A DNA stretch of 64,000 nt from Cesiribacter sp. SM1 (GTDB lineage: Bacteria; Bacteroidota; Bacteroidia; Cytophagales; Cyclobacteriaceae): assembly GCF_020178975.1 (NCBI RefSeq), contig NZ_JAHXBU010000089.1:300494-364493 (forward strand), read 5' to 3'. The position numbers and the translations under genes are program-made. Positions 37,101 to 44,838 of this stretch are shown here, piece after piece (position 1 is the first letter of the stretch; each line of letters opens with the position of its first letter). The notes under the pieces are model-generated. The model was not told the DNA's origin. It worked only from the letters and a program-made list of their open reading frames with translations, and did not search any database.

Positions 37101-38200
37101 TCTCTCCTGCCGATAAGGAGTTTGTGATCGAGATCCGGAACGACGGGCACCTGATTCCTTACGAGATGAAGCAAAAGATCTTTGAACCATTTTTCAGGCT
37201 GAAGGAATCAGAAAATGAATTGGGAACCGGCATTGGGCTATCCCTGTCGCGTTCGCTGGCCGAGCTGCACAAAGGCACACTGGTACTCAAGCAGAGCGAA
37301 AGTGATCTTAACGTTTTTGTGCTGAGCCTGCCGCTGCACCAGGAAAATGAGTTTAACCTGTACGACGATCAGCTGGCAGAAACCAACAACGCAGAGCTCC
37401 ATAAAGAAGAGCCTGAGCCAGCCGGAGAAACCAGGCCCAACCTGCTGCTGGTAGAAAACAACCGGGAAATGCTGGAGTTTATTGCCGGAGAGTTAAGTGC
37501 AGACTACCACATCCTTAAAGCCTACAATGGCGAGAGAGCACTGGAGCTGCTGCAGAAAGAAAGCGTTCAGCTGATCGTGAGCGATGTGATGATGGACGGT
37601 ATGGGAGGCTTTGAGCTATGCAAACAGGTAAAAGCCAACATAGACAATAGCCACATTCCAATTATCCTGCTCACCGCCAAAAACAGCCTGCAGGCCAAGA
37701 TTGAGGGTTTGGAGTCTGGCGCAGATGCCTATATCGAAAAACCGTTCTCTCCCGAGCACCTGAAGGTGCAAATCACCAACCTGCTCACCAACCGGACGAA
37801 GATCAAGGAGTACTTCTCCAGCTCACCCCTGGTCCATCTCAAAAGCATAGCCTACAGCAAAGCCGATGAGCTCTTCCTGGAGAAGCTAAACGAAGCCATC
37901 TACAAAAACATAGCCGATGCCGACCTGAACGTAGACCACCTGGCGGAGATCATGAACATGAGCCGCCCCACCCTCTACCGGAAAATCAAGGCCATCTCTA
38001 ACCTTACCCCCAACGAGCTCATCAACATTGCCCGCCTGAAAAAGGCAGCAGAGCTCTTAATAGAGGGTGAGTATAAGATCTATGAAATAGCGAACATTGT
38101 GGGCTACAACTCCCAAACCAGCTTTGGCAGAAACTTCCTTAAGCAGTTCGGGATGACCCCTTCTGAATATGCGAGTGCTAAGGTTGGGGTGGTGAAATAA
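34196..38200 (+). CDS. hybrid two-component system sensor/regulator (HTCS)
   Basis: The 1334-residue one-protein system has an N-terminal signal/anchor; the ATG at 34208 is an alternative start. Two seven-bladed Reg_prop propellers (~30-650) and a Y_Y_Y domain (~690-770) form the periplasmic sensor. A transmembrane helix (~775-800) is followed by HisKA with His836 (NVAHEIRTPLTLIK), HATPase (NLLNNALKY, GTGIGLSLSRSL), a receiver with Asp1130 (VSDVMMDGMGG), and a C-terminal AraC HTH (~1235-1330). HTCS proteins sense an oligosaccharide and activate the adjacent locus. It is divergent from the GH2-SusCD-GH43-GH172 operon, its likely target. One oddity is VENN at 1086-1089, where the acidic pair of the receiver keeps Glu1087 but has Asn1088. 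Confidence 0.95.
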   Translation: MRNTMKYKSVWLVAVLLFIGEALSAQSYYFRNYQVESGLSHNSGICTMQDKQGFLWFGTKDGLNRFDGHTFKVFRNNTNDTSSIGSNFIQALYESGGKLWVGTDKGLYQYDEKTEKFSLLKITTNSYIRDITEDKAGNLWFISGFTLYRYDRSRQVLQSYETNKYFLATSLCITPDGTLWVSSTEGTLNSYNAAHDAFVSYDVFENSSPAATDWIETIYPTGQESILVGTQSQGFKLFSTRHGSYQDILTHDTDSSALFVRDFVKSSENEFWVATEAGMYIYDLEKGTLTNLKKSYNNPYSISDNAIYTLYKDQEGGIWAGTYFGGVNYYPKQYTPFEKFFPKMSENSISGNAVREICQDRWGNIWIGTEDAGLNKFNPKTGQFTNYNTSDQKRGLSHYNIHGLLAIGDELWIGTFHQGLDVMDIKTGKIIRHYGAGPQEGALKSDFVYAILKTRSGKILVSTSAGINQYNAEKDEFDPVSHFPDQFYTIMFEDSEGVLWAGTYRDGLYYYNPATRQKGFYKNEAQNASSLSNNAVNGIFEDSKHNLWITTEDGLNLFNRKEKQFRRINTEEGLPSNVTYRVLEDKDQHLWISTSKGLVWYDPATEEMIVYTKAHGLLSDQLNYGSSYMDADGSMYFGTVKGLMRFDHTKFLKNTYIPPIYLTGFQVHNQELPVNKPNSPLQNSITFTDKIVLNHKQSSFSLDFAALSYTAPGMAEYAYKMEGLDRDWTYLKTNRKVYFTQLPPGNYTFQVKASNSSGLWNEKATSLEIVILPPFWASSWAYAIYALLGISLVMLGVTYYHRVAQRKNLRRIKLLESEKEKEIYQAKIEFFTNVAHEIRTPLTLIKGPLENVLRSAVDCPDIKDSLRIMNKNTNRLLDLTNQLLDFRKTEAKGFSLNFVKVNISELVEETYYRFKPAADQKNLSYKLNLPEAPLFAFVDKEAFTKILSNLLNNALKYAESRVQLSFTPLSPADKEFVIEIRNDGHLIPYEMKQKIFEPFFRLKESENELGTGIGLSLSRSLAELHKGTLVLKQSESDLNVFVLSLPLHQENEFNLYDDQLAETNNAELHKEEPEPAGETRPNLLLVENNREMLEFIAGELSADYHILKAYNGERALELLQKESVQLIVSDVMMDGMGGFELCKQVKANIDNSHIPIILLTAKNSLQAKIEGLESGADAYIEKPFSPEHLKVQITNLLTNRTKIKEYFSSSPLVHLKSIAYSKADELFLEKLNEAIYKNIADADLNVDHLAEIMNMSRPTLYRKIKAISNLTPNELINIARLKKAAELLIEGEYKIYEIANIVGYNSQTSFGRNFLKQFGMTPSEYASAKVGVVK

Positions 38201-38212
38201 AATAGAGCCAAG

Positions 38213-38238
38213 CCCTGGAGGTTTTAGAACTTCCAGGG
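38213..38238. terminator. hairpin between convergent HTCS and DUF4185/5005-like genes
   Basis: CCCTGGAGGTT pairs with AACTTCCAGGG over 11 base pairs with one G-U pair and a four-base loop. It lies 13 bases after the HTCS stop and 11 before the stop of the convergent gene. Neither strand has a strong U-tract, so termination may be weak; on the - strand an AT-rich stretch follows later. Confidence 0.5.
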
Positions 38239-38248
38239 TGGGTAACTG

Positions 38249-39688
38249 CTACCTTACCACCACCTTTGATACACTCATTTTATTTCCGGCAGTAATATAT
38301 AGCAGGAACATCCCTGTACTTCTTAACTGGATGTTTGTGCTGGTACCATCCATATCCTGTTCCAGCACCAGTTTACCCTGCAGGTCTCTTACCTGTATTT
38401 TGATTGCTACTCCTGGAGCAGCACTGTTTACCTCCACCGTAAAACGATCACCAGCACTGGGGTTGGGATACACCCTCACCTGCTTTAGCGGCACCCAGCC
38501 TGCAGGCAAACCAGTAGGGTCTGTTTCCGGAAAGTATCGATCTGGCACATTCAGGGTAGGATCGATGTAGGTGAGCGGTACCCGTATAAACTTGGGGCGG
38601 TACCCATCTGCATGTCTCCTGTCCCTGAAAGCATCGCGGCATTCGTTCTGGCAGGATACGCCCTCTACGCCATTATTAGCAAAGCCATTTACATTGTAAG
38701 AAATAAGCAGTTCGTTGTTACGGATAAATTCAGGATGTGCTGTGGCATTATAGGTTACCCAGTACTCGCCCTGGTATTTGTCTTCGATGGTATAAAGCAG
38801 CTTTTTGTTAGTGAATGGCCCCTGTGGCGAATTGCTCTCCCAGGAGTATATTTCACGGCCATAGCCACAGGTAAGAAAGCCAATATCCTGAGAGATCATA
38901 TAATATTTATCCTGTAGCTTAATTACGCTAAAGCTGGGAGAAACATAATCATCAGTGCTCCCCATAACTTGTTGGGCATTCCAGTAACCGCTTGTCCAGG
39001 TGTTTCCATCAAAAAATTCCCAGGCACTTAGAATATCCTGCTCCATGGAAACCCTGGCCACCAGCGGCCGGAAGAGAATCCAGTCTTTCATTTGCCCGTA
39101 GATGTACAGGTATTGTGATGCAGAATCTACCACAACGGCGTTTCCCCACTCTATTCCACCGGGCAGGGGCAATTTTACCATTTCCTTGATAGCAGATGCA
39201 TCGGTAAGATCCGGGGTGTAGATTTTTGTAAGGTAAGTAGCCCTATGTTCCATGCCTGCGCCCGTATAGGCACCCCAGAAGACCACCGTTGTATCGCCTT
39301 TGCTGTAGCCATGGCCCGGCCAGAAGTACAGTTCCTCATTTTCCGGATCCTTTACCGGTGTTCTGTTGATACCTTCCTGAGTATTATCCAGAATGGTAAT
39401 GAATTCTTCCGGATGCTCCATATCCTGCACCATCATGGAATTCCTCACCTGAAACAGGCAGGGTATGCTGTTGTCGGAAGCTTCATACCCATCGATATGA
39501 GTATCGCCAAACAACCAGAGGGCACGATTTTGGGGTAGTGGTATCGATATGGTCGCATCAGATGCTACCCAGCCGCTGGTTCTGCGAAAAAACTCGGTAA
39601 ATGCCTCATCTTTATAAGCAGGCGACTGGGCCAGTACCTCCTGAAACAGTACAGCGAAAAGTATTATAAAGTAAACGATCTGTTTCAT
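38249..39688 (-). CDS. DUF4185/DUF5005-like propeller protein with T9SS sorting domain
   Basis: I choose the ATG at 39688, which gives the signal peptide MKQIVYFIILFAVLFQEVLAQ; a further 11 upstream codons are open but not signal-like. The body (~25-395) shows the family pattern GWVASDATISIPLP...LWLFGDTHIDG, FWPGHGY, YGQMKDW and HPEFIRNNELLISYNVNGF. The last ~75 residues are a type A T9SS sorting domain (VRVYPNPSAG ... VSKVVV), so the protein is secreted or surface-attached. Relatives without this tail are encoded at 43519 and 46469. DUF4185 includes endo-D-arabinanases (GH183); whether this protein is an enzyme is unknown. It is divergent from the gntR gene. Confidence 0.7.
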   Translation of the reverse strand: MKQIVYFIILFAVLFQEVLAQSPAYKDEAFTEFFRRTSGWVASDATISIPLPQNRALWLFGDTHIDGYEASDNSIPCLFQVRNSMMVQDMEHPEEFITILDNTQEGINRTPVKDPENEELYFWPGHGYSKGDTTVVFWGAYTGAGMEHRATYLTKIYTPDLTDASAIKEMVKLPLPGGIEWGNAVVVDSASQYLYIYGQMKDWILFRPLVARVSMEQDILSAWEFFDGNTWTSGYWNAQQVMGSTDDYVSPSFSVIKLQDKYYMISQDIGFLTCGYGREIYSWESNSPQGPFTNKKLLYTIEDKYQGEYWVTYNATAHPEFIRNNELLISYNVNGFANNGVEGVSCQNECRDAFRDRRHADGYRPKFIRVPLTYIDPTLNVPDRYFPETDPTGLPAGWVPLKQVRVYPNPSAGDRFTVEVNSAAPGVAIKIQVRDLQGKLVLEQDMDGTSTNIQLRSTGMFLLYITAGNKMSVSKVVVR

Positions 39689-39857
39689 GATATTAGAGAC
39701 TTGTGGTGTGACAGTACACAAAGAAAATGAATGAGTAAAGGGTGTTGAACATTTCAGCAGAAAGCAGCATCAGCATAGAACATACTATCCAGCCAACAAT
39801 CTACAGAGGTGTTTACCAACAAATAGATGCAGTGCTAGTTAATATTCAATTATCAGA

Positions 39858-39891
39858 GAAAATGGCTTATTCTAAAATGCAGGCCATTTTC
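39858..39891. promoter_or_regulatory. inverted repeat GAAAATGGC-N16-GCCATTTTC, candidate GntR operator
   Basis: Nine-base exact arms (39858-39866 and 39883-39891) lie in the 277-base gap upstream of the GntR-family gene and of the divergent DUF4185/5005-like gene. The position fits autoregulation. The spacer length equals that of the inverted repeat at 6763-6794, although the arm sequences differ. Confidence 0.45.
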
Positions 39892-39934
39892 AGAATGGTT
39901 CATGTAAAACAATAGGCAGTTTGACATAATTTTA

Positions 39935-39942
39935 TATATTTG
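39935..39942 (+). promoter_or_regulatory. -7 box (TATATTTG) of the gntR-family gene
   Basis: TATATTTG is an exact TAnnTTTG match 23 bases before the TTG start. A TTTG at 39920 is closer than the usual -33 spacing, so only the -7 element is supported. Confidence 0.45.
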
Positions 39943-39965
39943 TTTGAACAAAAAGACATATTCCT

Positions 39966-40700
39966 TTGGAAAATAACATTTCGATTGACCATAACAGCCC
40001 ACTGCCACTTCATGTGCAGGTAGAGCAACTGTTGAGAGAGATGATCAAGGATCCTGCCTATCAGAATGGAAAACTGCTGCCTAAAGAGGTAGATCTGGCC
40101 AAAAGGCTTGGTATTTCCAGGAATACAATTCGACAGGCAACCAATAAGCTGGTGCACGAAAATCTGCTGGACCGGAAAAAAGGAGTAGGCACCAAGGTGA
40201 ACAAACCCAGTATTTCTACAAAGCTGGATAACTGGTTTAGTTTCTCCAAAGAGATGCACAAAAAGGGTATTGACTTTAAAAACTATAAGGTTGAAGTAAG
40301 CTGGGTGAATGCCGATGAAGAGATTGCCGCTGCCCTGCAAATAAAAAAAGCTACAAAGGTGCTGAAGCTGGAAAGGCTTAAGGGTTTCGATAAGGGACCA
40401 TTTGTATACTTTATCTCCTACTTTCATCCGCGGGTTGGCCTTACGGGTACCGAAGATTTTGAGGGATACCTGTACGATATACTTGAAAAAGATCACCATA
40501 CGGTTCCCTCTATCTCCAAGGAGGAGATTTCTGCCATGCTGGCCGATGGCCGGCTTTCCAAAATGCTTGGCACGAAAACCGGCGACCCGATCCTGTTCAG
40601 AAAGCGGCTGGTGTGCGATCCCGGCGACCGCCCCATTGAGTACAACCTGGGCTATTACCGGGCCGATCAGTTCAAGTATACCATCGATATCAAGCGTTAA
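39966..40700 (+). CDS. GntR-family (HutC/UTRA type) transcriptional regulator
   Basis: The 244-residue regulator begins at a TTG; an in-frame stop 21 bases upstream leaves no ATG alternative, and the N-terminal SPLPLHVQVEQLLREMI is the normal family start. Residues ~10-78 are the winged helix (AKRLGISRNTIRQATNKLVHENLLDRKKG region) and ~90-240 the UTRA effector domain. HutC-type GntR proteins bind sugar or sugar-phosphate ligands. It converges on the SMP-30 end of the ten-gene operon and lies divergent from the DUF4185/5005-like gene. Regulation of the mannose-type operon is inference from position. Confidence 0.92.
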   Translation: MENNISIDHNSPLPLHVQVEQLLREMIKDPAYQNGKLLPKEVDLAKRLGISRNTIRQATNKLVHENLLDRKKGVGTKVNKPSISTKLDNWFSFSKEMHKKGIDFKNYKVEVSWVNADEEIAAALQIKKATKVLKLERLKGFDKGPFVYFISYFHPRVGLTGTEDFEGYLYDILEKDHHTVPSISKEEISAMLADGRLSKMLGTKTGDPILFRKRLVCDPGDRPIEYNLGYYRADQFKYTIDIKR

Positions 40701-40733
40701 TCTTCTAAACATGCTGTTGCTTTTGGGCATCCT

Positions 40734-41597
40734 TTATGCTCCTGCCTGGCTGCGATAAACTGCTAATGCTAATCCGGGCTCATCCATGGCAATTTTGCCG
40801 ATGTGCCATCTGCCCAGGCTTGCTATAAACATGTGAGAATACCCCTCCCCGCCAAAAGCAATGTTCGTGGGGTTGGCAAGGGTGTGGCCTTCCCAATCAT
40901 CCAGCAGCAGGCTTACTTCCTGCTTAGGGCTTACTTTATAGATGCGGTTGGGCGCATAGCACGATATGTACAGATTGCCTGCAGCATCAAATGCCACGCC
41001 GTCGGGACAGGTTTGGGGAAGGGTGGTATAGACTTCTCTGCTACCCGCACTGCCATCCTCCCTGATGGCAACTCTTTCTACCCCCGGCAGCCAGGTACAG
41101 ACGATGTAGAGGTGCTTTTCATCTGCAGAAAGGGCCATGCCATTGGCAAAATTAAAAGGCCCGTTATGCCAGACACGGCCTTCTCCGGCAGTATCAAACT
41201 TGAATACCTTCCCGCTCACTTCTCTGAACGCACCACTTTCAGATACATAGAGATTACCCTGGCTGTCGAAAACCGGATAATTCGGAATATTAAAATTCAC
41301 CCCGTCTGCGCCAGTAGCAAATTTCGTAAGCTGCAGGCTCTCAAGCTCCAGTTTCCAGAGGCATTTATGCTTCAGGTCGCAGAGGGCCAGCCAGCTGGCA
41401 TCGGGTGAGAAGGCAATGCCTAAGATAAACCCTCCCGTATTACTTACTTCCTCCACCTGCCTGCCATCTGCCGAAATACGGTATACCTGGCCTGCCTCAC
41501 CACCGGCCCATACAGAACCATTGGGGTGCACGGCAATACATTCGGGATGGTCAAGCCCATCGGCAAAGATTGATACGTTTTCAACTGATAGGGACAT
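40734..41597 (-). CDS. SMP-30/gluconolactonase-like protein
   Basis: The 287-residue product is a single six-bladed propeller with no signal peptide, so it is cytoplasmic. The SMP-30 pattern is seen in GLDHPECIAVHPNGSVWAGGE (metal-ligand Glu), FKFDTAGEGRVW, NGPFNFANGMALSADEKHLYIV (metal-ligand Asn) and PDGVAFDAAGNLYIS (metal-ligand Asp). Family members hydrolyse sugar lactones using a divalent metal. It ends the operon, after an SDR dehydrogenase and a mutarotase-like gene, so it may hydrolyse the lactone made by the dehydrogenase. The specific sugar is unknown; some family members have other hydrolase roles. Confidence 0.85.
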   Translation of the reverse strand: MSLSVENVSIFADGLDHPECIAVHPNGSVWAGGEAGQVYRISADGRQVEEVSNTGGFILGIAFSPDASWLALCDLKHKCLWKLELESLQLTKFATGADGVNFNIPNYPVFDSQGNLYVSESGAFREVSGKVFKFDTAGEGRVWHNGPFNFANGMALSADEKHLYIVCTWLPGVERVAIREDGSAGSREVYTTLPQTCPDGVAFDAAGNLYISCYAPNRIYKVSPKQEVSLLLDDWEGHTLANPTNIAFGGEGYSHMFIASLGRWHIGKIAMDEPGLALAVYRSQAGA

Positions 41598-41665
41598 ACA
41601 GAATAGTTTTTGAGGTTTTGGTAAATCAGGAAGTACAGCTTGTTTATTTACATATGCTTTTTGCG

Positions 41666-42430
41666 CTATACCTCATCTCTTTTACTACCACCAATAGAGA
41701 TTCCAAGGCCACCATCGATCCTGATGGCTTCGCCAGTGATAAAGGAAGCTTTGTCTTCGCAAAGAAAAGTTACCAGCGCAGCCACCTCTGCAGCCTCCCC
41801 AATACGCTGGGTCAGGTGCATGTCTATACACTCCTGCATTACCTCGCCGGGGTCTGGCGACAGTGCGAAGGAATCCTGCAGCATGGGCGTATTGATGGTG
41901 CCAGGACAAACAGCCACACAGCGAATGTAGGGAGCATAATCGATGGCAATGCTGCGGGTTAAGCCAAGAATGGCAGTTTTAGCTGTTGTGTAGGCTGCTA
42001 CCTTGCGCTGGCTTACAAAAGCCTGTACACTTGCCACATTGATGATCACTCCTTTTTTGTGTGGCTGCATAAGCGGTATGGCATGTTTCGCGCAGAGAAA
42101 CATGCCCTTCAGATTAACATTAAAAACCAGGTCCCACTCCTCGGCAGAGGTTTCGGTAACAGAGCCGTAGCGTTGTATGCCGGCATTGTTCACCAGGTAA
42201 TGTACTTCACCAAAAGTTACCTGAATGGCAGAAAAAGCCTGTTTTACACTTTCTTCTGCCGATACATTGCACTGCAGGTACAGCCACCTTTCGGCGGGAG
42301 AAAGAGGCCCTTCCTTGTCAACATCCAGCAATACCACGTTGGCACCTTCATCATGAAACATTTTGGCACAGGCAGCCCCAATGCCTTTTGCTCCACCGGT
42401 TATTACTGCTGTTTTATCTTTGAACTTCAT
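41666..42430 (-). CDS. short-chain dehydrogenase/reductase
   Basis: The 254-residue enzyme is a classic SDR, with the cofactor loop TGGAKGIGAA (residues ~10-19), Asp36-Asp38 region VVLLDVD (suggests NAD+ over NADP+), NNAG, and catalytic Ser (NVASVQ) with YTTAK. The C-terminal GEAIRIDGGLG is typical. It resembles sugar 1-dehydrogenases of the L-fucose/D-arabinose/D-galactose group, but this is a pattern judgement only. Its ATG overlaps the stop of the mutarotase-like gene by four bases (ATGA at 42427-42430), showing translational coupling. The SMP-30 lactonase gene follows after 68 bases. Confidence 0.92.
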   Translation of the reverse strand: MKFKDKTAVITGGAKGIGAACAKMFHDEGANVVLLDVDKEGPLSPAERWLYLQCNVSAEESVKQAFSAIQVTFGEVHYLVNNAGIQRYGSVTETSAEEWDLVFNVNLKGMFLCAKHAIPLMQPHKKGVIINVASVQAFVSQRKVAAYTTAKTAILGLTRSIAIDYAPYIRCVAVCPGTINTPMLQDSFALSPDPGEVMQECIDMHLTQRIGEAAEVAALVTFLCEDKASFITGEAIRIDGGLGISIGGSKRDEV

Positions 42431-43485
42431 AGAAAGTCTTTAAAAGTTGTATCTATACTTGTATCCTGTTCCTGCAGCCTAGCCCCTATCATGATCTTCC
42501 CCTCTGCCACTTCAATGCTGCTGACACCTGTATAATTATTTTGCACTTTTAAGAGGAAGGCGAGGTAACGGCGTGATACTGTTTCCCCTGCATCGATGTA
42601 AGCAAAGGTGCATTCACCAAATACCCGTGGAGCGGTTGCCAGTATTTCCCTGAAAGGCTTGTGAATACCTGCCGTGCCAAACTCAATGCCCCTGTAGCAG
42701 ATCTGCTCGCCAGGCCAGTGCTGCCACAGGTGTATCCAGGGATAATCTTTGCGATTCCAGATATAACCAATCAGGGTTTGGTGGATGGGCGAAAAAGCGG
42801 TAACCCAGCCTATGGTGCTGGTTTTGTCCACTACAAAAGAATATACAGCATTATAAGTTTTATCTGGCCGCCTGAGATTAATCACAGATACCTCTTCAGT
42901 AATGCCCATAGGCCAGTCCATGCCATACAGGTTAGGCCCCTGGCTGAAGAACTGGTTGAAGCCAGTTTTTGCGTTACAATCCACTACCGTGGCAGCATTC
43001 AAAAAAGGACTGCTTAAGGTGGGGTGCTGCACCATGTTATAGACCCTACCCAAAGGATTGATGTTGGTGACTTTTTCCTCCACAGCAATAACTGCACTGT
43101 CGGCATCCAGCTGGAGGGTTCTGCTTAGCTGCAATCCCTCCAGGGGGGCCGTGGCTGTCATGTACAGCGCATCCCTTTGTTCGCTTTGTTCCTGCTGCCA
43201 TAAGATATTTGCAAACTGTCCGTGGTTTGGCATTCCGGCCCTTTTTTCGCCCTCAGAGGGTTCTCCCCAACGGCCCAGGCATATAAAGTGCCCCTGGTAA
43301 GGCGCTCCTACCCTGTTGTTCTCGGGCATTTGCTCACTACTAAACTTAAAGCTTAACGGGTTAACGCCATTCTCCAGTAAATGAAAATCAGTAATAGCCC
43401 CACCCCATAAATCAAGGCTCAGGGAGGCAAGGCTGTTTTTCAGCGTTAACTCCTTACTAATCCCGGGGCTGGTCCTTTTTTTCAT
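42427..43485 (-). CDS. galactose mutarotase-fold protein, aldose 1-epimerase-like
   Basis: The 352-residue protein has no clear signal peptide. It has the beta-supersandwich pattern of the mutarotase superfamily: LSLDLWGGAITDFHLLENGVNPLS, GHFICLGRWG, MPNHGQFANILW, and the C-terminal IEFGTAGIHKPF and TFAYIDAGE. Superfamily members open or interconvert aldose anomers, and others are lyases or lack known activity. Coupling to a sugar dehydrogenase by an ATGA overlap suggests it supplies the right anomer for oxidation (inference). I do not see the exact catalytic His-Glu arrangement of GalM, so the reaction remains open. Confidence 0.75.
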   Translation of the reverse strand: MKKRTSPGISKELTLKNSLASLSLDLWGGAITDFHLLENGVNPLSFKFSSEQMPENNRVGAPYQGHFICLGRWGEPSEGEKRAGMPNHGQFANILWQQEQSEQRDALYMTATAPLEGLQLSRTLQLDADSAVIAVEEKVTNINPLGRVYNMVQHPTLSSPFLNAATVVDCNAKTGFNQFFSQGPNLYGMDWPMGITEEVSVINLRRPDKTYNAVYSFVVDKTSTIGWVTAFSPIHQTLIGYIWNRKDYPWIHLWQHWPGEQICYRGIEFGTAGIHKPFREILATAPRVFGECTFAYIDAGETVSRRYLAFLLKVQNNYTGVSSIEVAEGKIMIGARLQEQDTSIDTTFKDFL

Positions 43486-43518
43486 CCTGTGCTGGTTATC
43501 GAAAGCGCCAATAATTAT

Positions 43519-44808
43519 CTAATACTTAATCCTGATAAACCTGGGCCGGAGGTGGTGGGGGTGTCTGTGGATGTCGTCAATGAAATCAAATGAGTTTACA
43601 TTGTAGCTGATTAGCAGCTCCCCCGGCTCCGACAGGTGTGGGTGCGCCTTGGCATTATAGGTGTAAAAGTCTATGTCTTCGTAAATTTCGGGTGTTTCGT
43701 AAACTGCTTTGTAGGGCTGAAAAGGACCAACCGGCGAGCGTCCTACCTGTATGGCTACAGTTGGCGAATTGGTATCCAGCTGATAGGCGGCAATCACCCG
43801 GCCATCCTCCATAAAGCTCACGCTCATTTCGTTAGATACCCTGCTGGTAAGGGCAGCGGCGCTATGCACATCGGTATTCCAGTTACTGCCATCCCAGTAG
43901 CGCCACTGGCTAAAATCTTCGAAGGCTTTATCGGGTACACGGGCAACCAACAGTTCTTTGCTGGGGCCTCTTAGACCATATACATAAATAAAACCATCTG
44001 GCTTTGGAGCGCCCGCCCCTACAGTATTGGCCATTACACTAATACCGAAAACTACTTTACCCCTGCCCTTGCTGTCTTTGATAAATAATGGAGTATCCAT
44101 CTGCCGCTGATTTTCGAAAGGCGGACGGCTGCCTTTTGGCAGTGCTATCAGTGATACACCTACATCTTCGAACGGGTACACACCACCCGGCACATTTTTT
44201 ATTTTATAAGCGAAGATGTAAATGGTGCTGTCGGTGGCATGATTAAAAAAACCATCTCCCAGCCAGTAGTATTCATCTTCTGAGGTGCCGGGCATGGTAG
44301 GCTCAAACATAGAGATAGCTTCACCCTGCTCGCCTTTGCGCCAGCTGAACTTGATCTTGGAGGGGTCTGGTTCACCACCCTGCATATAGCCTACAGAGTT
44401 ATGCACCATTTCCCAGTCGTCCTTCAGGGAATCATCTTCAATTTCACCAATGATAGTATCGCTGAACCAGAACATGGTTTCCGTATCGCCGGCTTTTCCG
44501 GGTGTTTCAACACCATTTAAGGCTACGGCATAAACACCATCGGCCCCCAGCCAGCCGGAGTTGTGCCGCAGCATTTCCTCCCATTGCGAAACAGAGCGGG
44601 CCTTTATCTGGTATTTTTCCTGCTGATCTGCAGTCTCCTTGTCCTCGACCCCAACCGCAGGACTACCTGCCGCAGATTCGCCTGCCGCAGATTCGCCTGC
44701 CGCAGAACTGCCATTATTATTGTTACAGCTTGCAAAGGCTATGAGCAGAGGCATAAATAAGAGCAAGAGAGTTCGCTGGCGATAGGGATAGGATATTTCT
44801 GTTTTCAT
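43519..44808 (-). CDS. DUF4185/DUF5005-like lipoprotein
   Basis: The 429-residue lipoprotein has lipobox AFASC (Cys at ~28) followed by a low-complexity linker containing three AAGES/AAGS repeats. The body shows NSGWLGADGVYAVALNG, MFWFSDTIIGEI, YYWLGDGFFNHATDSTIYIFAYKIKN, FIYVYGLRG, and ends HPHLSEPGELLISYNVNSFDFIDDIHRHP. It is a close relative of the protein encoded at 46469 and a distant one of that at 38249. Relatives of the DUF4185 group include D-arabinan endo-hydrolases (GH183), but DUF5005-type members are uncharacterised as far as I know. It lies between a sialate O-acetylesterase gene and the mutarotase-like gene. Confidence 0.7.
   Translation of the reverse strand: MKTEISYPYRQRTLLLLFMPLLIAFASCNNNNGSSAAGESAAGESAAGSPAVGVEDKETADQQEKYQIKARSVSQWEEMLRHNSGWLGADGVYAVALNGVETPGKAGDTETMFWFSDTIIGEIEDDSLKDDWEMVHNSVGYMQGGEPDPSKIKFSWRKGEQGEAISMFEPTMPGTSEDEYYWLGDGFFNHATDSTIYIFAYKIKNVPGGVYPFEDVGVSLIALPKGSRPPFENQRQMDTPLFIKDSKGRGKVVFGISVMANTVGAGAPKPDGFIYVYGLRGPSKELLVARVPDKAFEDFSQWRYWDGSNWNTDVHSAAALTSRVSNEMSVSFMEDGRVIAAYQLDTNSPTVAIQVGRSPVGPFQPYKAVYETPEIYEDIDFYTYNAKAHPHLSEPGELLISYNVNSFDFIDDIHRHPHHLRPRFIRIKY
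44666..44710 (-). repeat. three 15-bp tandem repeats in the lipoprotein linker
   Basis: The unit CCTGCCGCAGATTCG occurs twice exactly (44666-44680, 44681-44695), followed by a variant with AACTG (44696-44710). It encodes the AAGES linker just after the lipidated Cys. The repeat is in frame, so copy-number change would lengthen or shorten the linker by five residues. Confidence 0.85.
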
Positions 44809-44838
44809 GCTACATAAAGTTGAGGATGATAGAATAGC

